From Bacteroidales bacterium UBA1195 (lineage in GTDB: Bacteria > Bacteroidota > Bacteroidia > Bacteroidales > WCHB1-69), in the NCBI GenBank assembly GCA_002309855.1, contig DBYD01000035.1, forward strand, positions 14,595 through 78,594: 64,000 nucleotides of DNA. The letters run 5' to 3'. The position numbers were made by a program, and so were the translations under genes. Below the pieces are notes generated by a model. The model ran no database searches and was not told where the DNA came from. It saw only the letters and a list, made by a program, of their open reading frames with translations. Positions 8,879 to 18,388 of this stretch are shown here, piece by piece (positions within the stretch are counted from its first letter, which is position 1; every line of letters starts with the position of its first letter).

Positions 8879-9958
8879 TTATAACGCTATCTGCTGGCAG
8901 GGAATCCCGGTGGCCGTGCAGACCGATTCCAACCGTTGGGCATCAGTATCCGTCAGAAAGACCTGCCCGAACTGTTCGTCGGCAACCAGTTGTGTCAGAC
9001 ACCGGACACGGCGTTGGTCAAGCCTGTCAAAGACATCGTCCAGCAAAAGAAGAGGTTTTACCTTCTTCATCTGCCTGATATATTCAAACTGCGCCAGCTT
9101 CAAAGCAATCAGGAATGTTTTGCGCTGCCCCTGCGAGCAATATCTCTTGACCGGATAACCGTTGCAAAGAAACAGGAAATCATCCTTGTGTATGCCGCAT
9201 GTGGTATGGCCGGAATAATAGTCCCGCTGGAGCGACTCCCGCAACCCGTCGGACATAGGCTGTTCGTCCAGGCTGCTCTCATAGAGAATCTCAGCCGTCT
9301 CCCCGTCATCGGCAATCTGACGGAAATAGCGCAGGAAAACCGGCAGGAACTGCTCCAGAAATGCCGCCCGCGCATCATGAAGCCGCACGCCAAACTGGGA
9401 GAGCCGCTCGTCCCAAACCTCGAAATCGGCAGGATTAAGCGATGACCGGTCATAAGCCTGCTTAAGCAGGGCATTACGTTGCATCAGCAGACGGTTGTAC
9501 TGCACCAGCCCGTCCAGGTAAGCATGGTCCAACTGCGAGACCACACTGTCGAAATAGCGGCGACGGAGTTCACTGCCTCCTTGGATGTAATCCTGATCGT
9601 ACGGGGAAATCATCACCGAAGGGAAACGCCCGATATGGTCGGACATCCGCTCATATTCCTTCTGATGGATTTTGAAAACCTTCCGGCTGTTCGCCTTCTG
9701 GATACAGGAGACCTTAGCCTCCGTCCCATCCTCATCAAAGAGCCCGTGCAGGGCGAAAAAACCGGCATCATGACGGATGTTCTGCTGGTCGGTGGCGGTG
9801 TAATAGCTTTTGCACATTGAGAGGTAATGCACCGCATCCAGCAGGTTGGTCTTCCCCACCCCGTTCCTGCCGCTGATGGCGTTCAATCCCGGCGAGAAGG
9901 AGAAGAGGCCCTCCTCGTAATTCTTAAAGTTTATAAGCTGTATCTCCTTTAGATGCAT
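8879..9958 (-). CDS. recF: DNA replication and repair protein RecF
   Basis: RecF is an SMC/Rad50-like ATPase that helps load RecA at single-strand gaps with RecO and RecR. This 359-residue protein starts at MHLKEIQLINFKNYEE. The ATG at 9958 lies one base after the stop of the upstream gene; the longer ORF start inside that gene is unlikely. Visible are Walker A GRNGVGKTN, the signature region near CSQGQRKTF, and Walker B PLLLLDDVFDRLD, all as expected for RecF, and the length is normal. It is the last gene of a minus-strand operon behind a TPR protein and an outer-membrane barrel. Confidence 0.96.
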   Translation of the reverse strand: MHLKEIQLINFKNYEEGLFSFSPGLNAISGRNGVGKTNLLDAVHYLSMCKSYYTATDQQNIRHDAGFFALHGLFDEDGTEAKVSCIQKANSRKVFKIHQKEYERMSDHIGRFPSVMISPYDQDYIQGGSELRRRYFDSVVSQLDHAYLDGLVQYNRLLMQRNALLKQAYDRSSLNPADFEVWDERLSQFGVRLHDARAAFLEQFLPVFLRYFRQIADDGETAEILYESSLDEQPMSDGLRESLQRDYYSGHTTCGIHKDDFLFLCNGYPVKRYCSQGQRKTFLIALKLAQFEYIRQMKKVKPLLLLDDVFDRLDQRRVRCLTQLVADEQFGQVFLTDTDAQRLESVCTATGIPCQQIAL

Positions 9959-9959
9959 C

Positions 9960-11690
9960 CTATTCTCCGCCGAAAACATATTTCACGCCCAACAGGCAGT
10001 TGAACCGTTCGGTATAGTATTGTGCATAACGCTGGTTGCGTCTTCCGAGCAGGTTGTTAAGTTCAGCAAAGAGACGCAGGCGGCGGTTCCAGATATATTC
10101 TGTGCTCAGGCTCCAGTCAAACCAGTCGGGCAGGGAAACCTTGCTCCGGCTCCCGTCCGCAGCATATTCCGGCGCAAACAGTCCACCCTTCCATACCCAG
10201 TCCATGCCGACACGTATCTTGCTTTTCCAAAGATAATCGGCCGACAATGAAATCACATACTGCGGCTTATAGAAAAGCACCACCGTGTCGTCCGTGGAAT
10301 AGGAGAAATAATCCAAATCTGCGGCAATCCGCAACGCCTCCTTGTAATGGTAGGCCGCATCCAAATGCACATTGGTCAGCGAAGCCTTCGCATGGGCGAT
10401 GCCGAATGTGTTGAGCAGCCTGAACTGCGTGGTGTCAAACATCACCACATTGGTAGTGTCCGGCAGATAGAAGGGCATTCCGGAATGCATTTCCATGCCA
10501 ATCTGTGCTCCGAAAATCAGACTGTTGGAAAGATTGGTCCGAGTACCGAGGAACAGGCGGTACTGACGGTCAATCCCCAAATCGAGCGATGGCGCAAGGA
10601 ATGGGTTCTCCACGGAGATCTTTCCAATAGCATCCCTAATCATGCCTCCCTCGGCTCCAGCATACACTGAAAGAATTTCAGGCACAATATCAAGATGGGC
10701 CCGCACATCCGGAAATACAGCAGCGGACACCTCAGAATTCTCCAGACCGACACCGACCGCCACGCCGAGGGACAGTTTCCACAAATCCTCCTCAAGCTGC
10801 ACCTTCGGCACCGCACGGAAAATCCAAGTGTCGTACTGTCCGTGGGTGGTGTCCCAGTAATTGTGGGCATATTCCATGTTAAGGTCTCCTACCAGCCGGA
10901 ACATGTCCAGCCATGAAACTTTCCGCCGTTTGTCCAAAGTGACACCAGCCTGCACATCATGTTCAAAAGAATGATAATTGTCATACAGCAGCGCATAGTC
11001 CACCGCATATTGCCGTTTCAGGCGGGTACTGTTTTTGGTGAAGGGGGTGTATGCCTTGAACGAGGCATGGGCGCGATGGTAATGGCGTGCGATATCCTCC
11101 GCCTTTTGCGACCATCCAAACTGCTTTTCCAGGGAATCGGCGGGATAGCCATAGCAGTGATAATGGTCAAAAGCGTAACCGGCCTCTTCACTGAAATGGA
11201 ATTTTTCACGGTACTGCTGGCCATACAACCCGATGTTGTTTTCCCCATAAGAGGAGATGGCACATCCCTTCACCGGATTCAACGATGCATGGCTGTAGAT
11301 ATGAAGCCCGAAAGACTGCTTGGTGGAACGCAGCGTGTTGAAGTTGTACTCCAGCAACGGCTGCAGGTATCCCACCCCCGCCTTGATGTAATGCTGGTAA
11401 AGCCGTGCGATGGCATCCTTGCCCACACGGGGAGCCTTGATGGGTTCCGGCGTGAAATGGGTTGGCAGCGGACGTATCTGGAGGGGATACTCCATCTGCG
11501 GACGCGCCGCAACGGTATCCACGATTTTGGCCGGAAAACTGATTTTCTTCTGTGCGTCCTGGATGACCGGGCTGAATGCCGATTTCACCAGCACATCATA
11601 TTGGGTCTGCCCCTGCAGGCCTGTCAACGTAAAGCCGCCAAAGAGCACAATTGCAAAAATGGTCCTTTTCATATGGGAAACGCTTTTCAT
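9960..11690 (-). CDS. Outer-membrane beta-barrel protein, TonB-receptor-like
   Basis: A 576-residue protein with a signal peptide (MKRTIFAIVLFGGFTLTGLQ); the signal would be cleaner from the Met at 11672. The rest shows alternating aromatic/polar beta strands typical of an outer-membrane barrel and a Phe-containing end (LLGVKYVFGGE). It resembles the barrel part of TonB-dependent receptors but has no recognisable plug domain. It begins 4 bases after the TPR gene and ends one base before recF, so the three are probably cotranscribed. The TPR protein is its likely functional partner. Substrate unknown. Confidence 0.75.
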   Translation of the reverse strand: MKSVSHMKRTIFAIVLFGGFTLTGLQGQTQYDVLVKSAFSPVIQDAQKKISFPAKIVDTVAARPQMEYPLQIRPLPTHFTPEPIKAPRVGKDAIARLYQHYIKAGVGYLQPLLEYNFNTLRSTKQSFGLHIYSHASLNPVKGCAISSYGENNIGLYGQQYREKFHFSEEAGYAFDHYHCYGYPADSLEKQFGWSQKAEDIARHYHRAHASFKAYTPFTKNSTRLKRQYAVDYALLYDNYHSFEHDVQAGVTLDKRRKVSWLDMFRLVGDLNMEYAHNYWDTTHGQYDTWIFRAVPKVQLEEDLWKLSLGVAVGVGLENSEVSAAVFPDVRAHLDIVPEILSVYAGAEGGMIRDAIGKISVENPFLAPSLDLGIDRQYRLFLGTRTNLSNSLIFGAQIGMEMHSGMPFYLPDTTNVVMFDTTQFRLLNTFGIAHAKASLTNVHLDAAYHYKEALRIAADLDYFSYSTDDTVVLFYKPQYVISLSADYLWKSKIRVGMDWVWKGGLFAPEYAADGSRSKVSLPDWFDWSLSTEYIWNRRLRLFAELNNLLGRRNQRYAQYYTERFNCLLGVKYVFGGE

Positions 11691-11694
11691 ATTT

Positions 11695-14600
11695 TTAATT
11701 GCCTAATTCCAGATTATCGTTCTGCCGGTCCAGTTCCTCCTGCCGCTGCTGTTGCTGTTTGGCGGCAGCCTCCTCCTTGGCCAGCAAAGAGTTGTACTTG
11801 TTCAACGCCAGGGTACGCAGCTCCTCCCCGTCATAATTGTCAATGATGCTCAGATAGGTGTGCTTGGCTTGGAATGTGTTGCCCTTTTCGGCGTAAATGT
11901 CACCAAGCAGAATGTAACTTTTCACCGACCAGTATTCGTAGGCGATGTTCACCAGCACCTCGAAGACCTTTTTCTCAGCGGTCTCCAAATCACCTTGCAG
12001 GTATTCGATGTTGGCCAACATATAGAGCGCCTCCGAAGCATACTCCGACTTGGAGTTCTTGCTGAGCCAGCCGAACTCCTGCGCAGCAACCGCCCAATCC
12101 TTCAGCGAGACAGCCGAACGGGCGATGACGGCATGTGCCTCCTCCCGCATTTCGTTGGAAACCTTGTCAAGCCCCAGCAATGTCTTGGCCATGATGGTGG
12201 CACTATTGAAATTGGAGTCGGCGTAATAGGACCGCATCAGTCCCAAGGCGGTCGCCTCCTTGTTGGAGGGCAGCAGATCCATCTGCTGCAGACGTTGGTA
12301 GCATTTGATGGCGGCCCGATAGTTCCTGTTCTTGAAATGGATGTCAGCGGCATTTAGCAGCGCAGTTACTTCAAACTGTGCCAACGGATGCTCCATGACA
12401 TATTCATAATCAGAAAGCGCCTCATTCACATGTGAGCGCCGCATCCGGCACTCGGCGCGATAAAAATGGGCGTGGGTGGCAAAAACACCTTCCGGAAATT
12501 TTTCAATGTAGGCGTCAAATCCTTTTTCCGCTTCCGGGAACTGCTTATTATAGTATTTGTCCGCCGCAGAGTTATAAGTGATGGAATCCTGCGCCTCCGG
12601 CGTGATGTTGGCGAAGGAGACATTGCGCACATAAGCGAAGAACTCCTCCACATTCCCGGAGATGGAATAGATGTTCTCGATGTTCTTCAGCGCGGTGGCT
12701 GATTCCTTGGTCTTCGGGTAGTCCTGCACAATCTGCTTGAAGATGCGCAAGGCGTTCTCATCATCCTCAGCATTGAAATAAACCAGACCGAGCTTCAGCA
12801 TCACCTCCTTGGTGCGCTGGTTGTTCGGATATTTCCGGATGTAGTCGGTGTACATTTCCGCCGCCTTGTCCGTGGTGCCCTTGGAAAGGTAGGTGTCGGC
12901 AACCTCCAGCAGAGCATCCGAAGTGTAGGTGGAGGCTGGATACTGTTCCCGCAACTGTGCAAGCAGGGCGATTTTCTCATCATAACGGTAAAGGCCGCCC
13001 ATAGAGGCCGCCTTCTGATAGAGCGCATAATCGACGTCATAACCGCCCAAGGCAATAGTCTTGGAGTAATAGCGCTGTGCCTTGTCCAGTTCGGAAAGCA
13101 TGAAGCAGCAATCGCCCATCCTGTTATAGAGATCGGCCTCCATCCGCTGGTTACCGGCATAACCCTTGCGGCTTTCAAACTGTTGGAACTTGGTCAGGGC
13201 GTGGGAATACTGACGCTCCTTGAAATGGGCATATCCGGCATTGTAAAAGGCCTGTCCGTATTCCTGTGTCCGTGCCGCCCCCTCCGAGGCGAAGAAGCGG
13301 TTATAGCCCTCAACGGATGAGGCGTAGTTATGCTCCTGATAGAATGACTCCGCCATCCAGAAGAGGCTTTGGGAATAGACCTCGGAAAGATAGTTGTTCG
13401 CCATTGACTGGGAAAGGACTTTCCGTGCTTCCGCATATTTGCCTGCGTTATATAGTTCCATTCCCTTGAAGCATAGCACCCGTTGGTAAGCCTCGTTCAG
13501 CCGTGCCGAACGGTGTTCCATTTTTTCCAGAGATTTGATGGCCGCCTGATAGTTTTTGGTAGTCAGGTAAATGTCGGAAAGATATTGTTCGGCCTCCGCC
13601 CGCCGTGCCGCCTTGGGATATTCGTTGATGTATTTTTCCAGCGCGGAGATGGCGTTGGAAAATGGGTTGGCGGAGAGTTCGTACTGAAGCTTTGCGTAGG
13701 TAAAAAGGGCATCCTCCGTCAGGTAAGGATCCTTCTTCAATTCATACGCGGCATAGAATGTATTGGCGGCAAACTCCTTACGGCCGGTCTGCAGATAGCA
13801 GTCGCCGATGGCGAAATAAACCTGCTGGTTAATCGAATCCTGATTCCTGCAGATGGCCCGTGTGAGGCATTTTATGGCATCCTCATACTGTTTTTCATGA
13901 TAATGGCAATACCCCAAACAATAATAATCCTCGCATGTGGCCATCTCCACCTTTGCAAAATAGTTGTTCATGTAAGGGATGGCCTCCTTATACTTTCCCA
14001 TGGAATAGTAAGACTGTGCCACAATCCGGTTGATTTCAGGCTCCCGTTTTTCCGTGCTTTTTTCCAACAGGCTCCCCGCCTCTGCCACCACCTTTTCGTA
14101 TTCGCCCATCGCGTAGCGGATTTGGGCGATGTAGAAGGGGACGATGCTGCTGTAGCCCGACACCTCCTTAAGCTTTTCAAAGCCATCGATGGCGGCCCGG
14201 TAACTACGCTCCTCATAAAGGATATGGGAATAATAGAAAAGAGCCTTGTTCGCATACGGGCTGTCGGTCCCCTTCACCTCCGCAAAAAGCGGCTTCGCCT
14301 CGTCATAGTTGTTCTCGTAGAAATAACAGTAGCCCTTTTTGAAGAGGTATTCCAAACGGCTCACCGGATCCAGCGCACCCTCATCCACACGTTCGTAAGA
14401 TTCCAATGCAAGATGATAGGCGCTGCTGTTGAAGCGGTAGTTTGCCAGATTCCAGTACAACTGGCTGGAATGGATGCTTTCGGGATAGGTTCCTGTGTAG
14501 GCGTTGCAAAGCATGCCGGCATCCTTGTGATGCAGACGGCAGGCACAGACCGCCGCATAAAAGTGGGCCTCCTCCCGTTGTGCCTCACAGAAGCCGGTGG

Positions 14601-14793
14601 CATCTGACATGATTTTCATGAACAAATCTTTGGCCGCACCATATTGTTGCATTTCAAACAATTCTTTGGCCGTCTTCAACTGGGCTTCCGGCATCTGGAA
14701 GGTCTGGGTCTTTTGTGCGGAAACATCGCTCAAAAAAAGCATCAGAAGACAGATGCACAGAGTTTTACATAATTTTATCGTGCTATTCTGCAT
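11695..14793 (-). CDS. Exported tetratricopeptide-repeat protein
   Basis: A 1032-residue protein with a signal peptide ending near LFLSDVSAQ. It consists almost entirely of TPR units, for example YYNKQFPEAEKGFDAYIEKF and AAEMYTDYIRKYPNN. These units often act as periplasmic scaffolds in envelope biogenesis, and some resemble the YbgF/CpoB type. The C-terminus is a Gln/Glu-rich coiled segment (AAAKQQQQRQEE). It is the first gene of the TPR-barrel-recF operon, with a promoter-like element upstream. The exact role is unknown. Confidence 0.85.
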   Translation of the reverse strand: MQNSTIKLCKTLCICLLMLFLSDVSAQKTQTFQMPEAQLKTAKELFEMQQYGAAKDLFMKIMSDATGFCEAQREEAHFYAAVCACRLHHKDAGMLCNAYTGTYPESIHSSQLYWNLANYRFNSSAYHLALESYERVDEGALDPVSRLEYLFKKGYCYFYENNYDEAKPLFAEVKGTDSPYANKALFYYSHILYEERSYRAAIDGFEKLKEVSGYSSIVPFYIAQIRYAMGEYEKVVAEAGSLLEKSTEKREPEINRIVAQSYYSMGKYKEAIPYMNNYFAKVEMATCEDYYCLGYCHYHEKQYEDAIKCLTRAICRNQDSINQQVYFAIGDCYLQTGRKEFAANTFYAAYELKKDPYLTEDALFTYAKLQYELSANPFSNAISALEKYINEYPKAARRAEAEQYLSDIYLTTKNYQAAIKSLEKMEHRSARLNEAYQRVLCFKGMELYNAGKYAEARKVLSQSMANNYLSEVYSQSLFWMAESFYQEHNYASSVEGYNRFFASEGAARTQEYGQAFYNAGYAHFKERQYSHALTKFQQFESRKGYAGNQRMEADLYNRMGDCCFMLSELDKAQRYYSKTIALGGYDVDYALYQKAASMGGLYRYDEKIALLAQLREQYPASTYTSDALLEVADTYLSKGTTDKAAEMYTDYIRKYPNNQRTKEVMLKLGLVYFNAEDDENALRIFKQIVQDYPKTKESATALKNIENIYSISGNVEEFFAYVRNVSFANITPEAQDSITYNSAADKYYNKQFPEAEKGFDAYIEKFPEGVFATHAHFYRAECRMRRSHVNEALSDYEYVMEHPLAQFEVTALLNAADIHFKNRNYRAAIKCYQRLQQMDLLPSNKEATALGLMRSYYADSNFNSATIMAKTLLGLDKVSNEMREEAHAVIARSAVSLKDWAVAAQEFGWLSKNSKSEYASEALYMLANIEYLQGDLETAEKKVFEVLVNIAYEYWSVKSYILLGDIYAEKGNTFQAKHTYLSIIDNYDGEELRTLALNKYNSLLAKEEAAAKQQQQRQEELDRQNDNLELGN

Positions 14794-14835
14794 GTTTTTA
14801 ACGTTTTTACATTACATATCTGTGGTTCACACCTG

Positions 14836-14843
14836 CAAAAATA
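14836..14843 (-). promoter_or_regulatory. Bacteroidetes -7 element for the TPR operon
   Basis: The minus strand reads TATTTTTG, matching TAnnTTTG, 43 bases upstream of the TPR start codon. It lies in the 196-base divergent intergenic region shared with the DUF4175 gene. Confidence 0.55.
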
Positions 14844-14989
14844 GTCCTCTTTGCATCGGAAAAAGGAGTTTGGAGGCAATCTTTTTTCAACACGTTTTTG
14901 TTGATTCGGCACACTGTTTTTTTTCCTGCACAAAAGACACAATAAAAAACAATATGCCGCGTTTGAAACACACAATACGCTAAAGAGCC

Positions 14990-17900
14990 ATGGAAGCACA
15001 CGACAACGAACTAATTGAAAAACTGGAGCTTTTTGTCCGCAAATACTACAACAACATTGCGGTGCGCGGCTGCATTCTGTTTGCTGCCATCCTGCTGGCA
15101 CTTTTCCTGATTGTATCCCTTTTTGAATACTACACCTACAGCAATACTATTGTCCGCACCTGCATATTCTACGGATTTCTGATTTTGAATGCCGGCGTGC
15201 TCACAGGCATGATCCTGCTGCCGCTATTCCGCAAGGCCGGCTGGCTGAAAAGGCTAAGTTATGAGGATGCGGCCCGTCTGATCGGGAAACATTTTCCTGA
15301 AATCGATGACAAACTGCTGAACACACTGCAACTTCACGAGCTCGCCGAACAGAATCCCGAAGGATACAGCCTGCTGGATGCCGCAATTGAACGTAGAATC
15401 GAGCAGATGAAACCTTTCACCTTCCATAAGGCGATTGACTTCCGCAAAAACCTGAAATATCTTAAATATGCGCTGCCACCCGCCCTGATAATCCTTCTGC
15501 TTCTTGGCTGGAACAGCGAGCTCTTCACCGGACCGACCCGACGGATCATTCACCATCAGACCGCATATGAAAAGCCGGCCCCATACCAGTTTGAATGGGA
15601 GAATCCGGTTTCGGAACTGTTTCAGGATGAAGATCTACAAATCACGGTGAAAATCAAAGGCAAAGAGACTCCAGAGGAGGCATTTGTCAATGCTGACGGC
15701 GTACGGTACCGGATGGAGCGGGTTTCAACCGTGGAATTCCGCTACAAGCTGAAAAGGCTCCGCAACGATACCCGTCTCCACTTTGAGAGTGAGGAGGTGA
15801 GGTCACCGGAACATCACATACGTGTATTGCCAAAACCCAACCTGTTGCATTTCAGCGTCACGCTGGATTATCCGGCCTACCTGCACAAAATCACCGAAAC
15901 GATGGACAACAACGGAAACATAACAGTTCCGCAAGGCACACACATCACCTGGAAATTCCACACAGCAAATGCCGATGAAGTGCAGATCACCACTGGCACA
16001 CAGCAAATCCGCATTCCATGCAACAATAATCTCTGCAGCTACGGCGTACAGGCCAGAAACGATTTCTCATATCAGGTTTCAAGCAGCAACAGTTATCTGA
16101 ACAACCGTGACTCCCTGCAGTATTTTGTCAGTGTCATTCCTGATGCATTTCCTGAAATCCATGTGGAGAGGAGTCAGGATTCGCTCTATTTCGACCGATT
16201 TTATTTCAAAGGCGGAATACGCGACGACTACGGCTTCCGGAAACTGCAGTTTGTCAGTTTTGTCATGAAGGACAAGGACACGGTGCGCCCTGCCACAGCA
16301 ACCCCAATCCCCTTCCAACCGGACGCCACCGCCCAACCCTTCTATTTCTATTTTGACGCACAGACGCTCTCCCTCTCATTAGGGGAAAGTCTGCACTATT
16401 ATTTTGAAGTCTGGGACAATGATGGGGTGAACGGCAGCAAACGGAGCCGCACCGGCGAAATGACATTCAAACTTCCCACAGCCGATGAGATCAGGGAGCA
16501 GTCGGAGCAGGTGAAGCAGGAAACCAAAGAGGGTCTCTCCCAAATGATGAAGGAAAATAGTGAGATTTTGCAACGCATTGAGGCTCTTAAGAAAAAAATG
16601 ATAGGACAGAAGGAGGCCGGTTGGCAGGAAAAAAAGGAACTGGAAGAGCTGATCAGGCAATGGCAGGAGCTGAAAAAGGAGACAGAAAATGCCATTGAAG
16701 CGCAAAAAAGGCAGCAGGAACTGGAAAACCAATATGAAAGCCTCTCCGATGAAATTCTTCAGAAGCAGGAGGAGCTGCAGCAGCGAATGGACGAACTATT
16801 CTCCGATGAAATGAAGCAGACCATGATGGAAATCCAGCGTATGATGGAAAAGGAGATGGACAAGGAGAAGTTGAATGAGGCACTGGAGAAAATCCGTATG
16901 TCCACTGAGGAACTGAACAAACAGCTGGACATGGATCTGGCCCTCTTCAAGCGTTTGGAGGTGGAGCAGAAAATGGAAAACATTCTGGAACAGGCGGACA
17001 AGCTGGCCGAAAAGCAGCTGGAACTCGCCAAGGAGGCCGCCAAGAACGATGCGGACAACAAAGCAATCGAACAGAAACAGCAGCAGCTCAAGAATGAATT
17101 CAACCAATTGATGGAGGATGCGGAAAGTCTGCGTGAACTAAATAACAAACTGGAACAGCCTTTCAAAATTCCAGACCAGAAAACATTGGAAAACAACATC
17201 CGGAAGGAGATGCAGCAGGCAATGGAACAGTTGCAGAAGCAGAACGGCAAACAGGCCGCGCCGCACCAGCAGAAGGCAGGCGAACAGATGCAGCAGATGC
17301 AGCAGAAGATGGAGTCCGATTTTCAGGCGAGCATGGACAACAGCGCGGCAGAGGATGTGCAAAGCATCCGCAGGATATTGGACAACATAGTAAAAGCCTC
17401 ATTCCAACAGGAAAAGCTGATGAAGCGGCTTGCAGGAATGAACATCCAGGACCCAAATGCCAAAGAGGTGATCCGCGACCAGTTCACGTTAAAGGAGAAC
17501 CTCCGCATGATTGAAGACAGCATCGCAGCCATCGCCAAACGCCAACAGGCGGTGAAACCGTTTGTCTATAAACAAATCACCCAAATCAACAACGCCCAGC
17601 GTCAGATCCTTTCGGACATCGGACAGACACAGGAACAGGTGTACTATTATTATCGTCCGCGCAACTTCAACAACGCCGTATCAAAACAACAGTATGTCAT
17701 GACATCCTTGAACGACTTGGCCCTGATGCTCGCCGAATCGATGACAAACATCCAGCAGCAGGGGGCAAAAGGCGGTAACTCATGCAAGAGCGGCCAATGC
17801 AAGCAGGGAAGCAGCAGCGGTGGGAACAAGCCAAAGGACATGAAATCGCTGCGTGAAATGCAGGAACAGCTCAACAAACAGTTGGAGGAGATGCGCAAGC

Positions 17901-18388
17901 AACAGGGCGGACAGCCCTCCAAACAGGGGCAGACAGGCAAAAAACAGGGGCAGACAGGCAACCAGAGCGAGCAGTTCGCCCGTATGGCGGCCCGTCAGGA
18001 GGCCATACGCCGCATGATGCAGGACAAGCTCTCCCAGTTACAGAAGGAGGGGCGCCAAGCTGAGGCCGGCAACGTGCAACGGATGATGAAGGAGATGGAG
18101 CAGACCGAAAAGGAGCTGGTCAACAAAATCCTGAACCAGGAAACTATTAACCGCCAGCGCGACATAACCACCAGGATGCTGCAATCCGAAAGAGCGGAAA
18201 TGCAGCGGGAAAAGGACGATACCAGAGAATCCAAACAGGGTCGCGAGCTCCAGCGCACTCCGCCGCCGGAATGGATCAACCGGCAGAACCAACGGCAGCA
18301 GCAGACAGAGATGTACCGGACTGTTCCGCCAAGCATGACGCCGTTCTACAAGCAGAAGGCCAACCAATATTTTTATCATTTCGAATAA
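14990..18388 (+). CDS. DUF4175 family membrane protein
   Basis: A 1132-residue protein characteristic of Bacteroidota. It has transmembrane segments near residues 26-46, 58-80 and 160-178. A large, probably periplasmic beta-rich region follows (residues ~190-500), then a long charged coiled coil (~510-900) full of Glu, Lys, Gln and Met. The end is a Gln/Gly/Ser-rich low-complexity tail. The family has no firmly known biochemical role. Its stop overlaps the start of a BamA-like barrel gene (TAATG), so the two are translationally coupled and may work together in the envelope. Confidence 0.85.
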   Translation: MEAHDNELIEKLELFVRKYYNNIAVRGCILFAAILLALFLIVSLFEYYTYSNTIVRTCIFYGFLILNAGVLTGMILLPLFRKAGWLKRLSYEDAARLIGKHFPEIDDKLLNTLQLHELAEQNPEGYSLLDAAIERRIEQMKPFTFHKAIDFRKNLKYLKYALPPALIILLLLGWNSELFTGPTRRIIHHQTAYEKPAPYQFEWENPVSELFQDEDLQITVKIKGKETPEEAFVNADGVRYRMERVSTVEFRYKLKRLRNDTRLHFESEEVRSPEHHIRVLPKPNLLHFSVTLDYPAYLHKITETMDNNGNITVPQGTHITWKFHTANADEVQITTGTQQIRIPCNNNLCSYGVQARNDFSYQVSSSNSYLNNRDSLQYFVSVIPDAFPEIHVERSQDSLYFDRFYFKGGIRDDYGFRKLQFVSFVMKDKDTVRPATATPIPFQPDATAQPFYFYFDAQTLSLSLGESLHYYFEVWDNDGVNGSKRSRTGEMTFKLPTADEIREQSEQVKQETKEGLSQMMKENSEILQRIEALKKKMIGQKEAGWQEKKELEELIRQWQELKKETENAIEAQKRQQELENQYESLSDEILQKQEELQQRMDELFSDEMKQTMMEIQRMMEKEMDKEKLNEALEKIRMSTEELNKQLDMDLALFKRLEVEQKMENILEQADKLAEKQLELAKEAAKNDADNKAIEQKQQQLKNEFNQLMEDAESLRELNNKLEQPFKIPDQKTLENNIRKEMQQAMEQLQKQNGKQAAPHQQKAGEQMQQMQQKMESDFQASMDNSAAEDVQSIRRILDNIVKASFQQEKLMKRLAGMNIQDPNAKEVIRDQFTLKENLRMIEDSIAAIAKRQQAVKPFVYKQITQINNAQRQILSDIGQTQEQVYYYYRPRNFNNAVSKQQYVMTSLNDLALMLAESMTNIQQQGAKGGNSCKSGQCKQGSSSGGNKPKDMKSLREMQEQLNKQLEEMRKQQGGQPSKQGQTGKKQGQTGNQSEQFARMAARQEAIRRMMQDKLSQLQKEGRQAEAGNVQRMMKEMEQTEKELVNKILNQETINRQRDITTRMLQSERAEMQREKDDTRESKQGRELQRTPPPEWINRQNQRQQQTEMYRTVPPSMTPFYKQKANQYFYHFE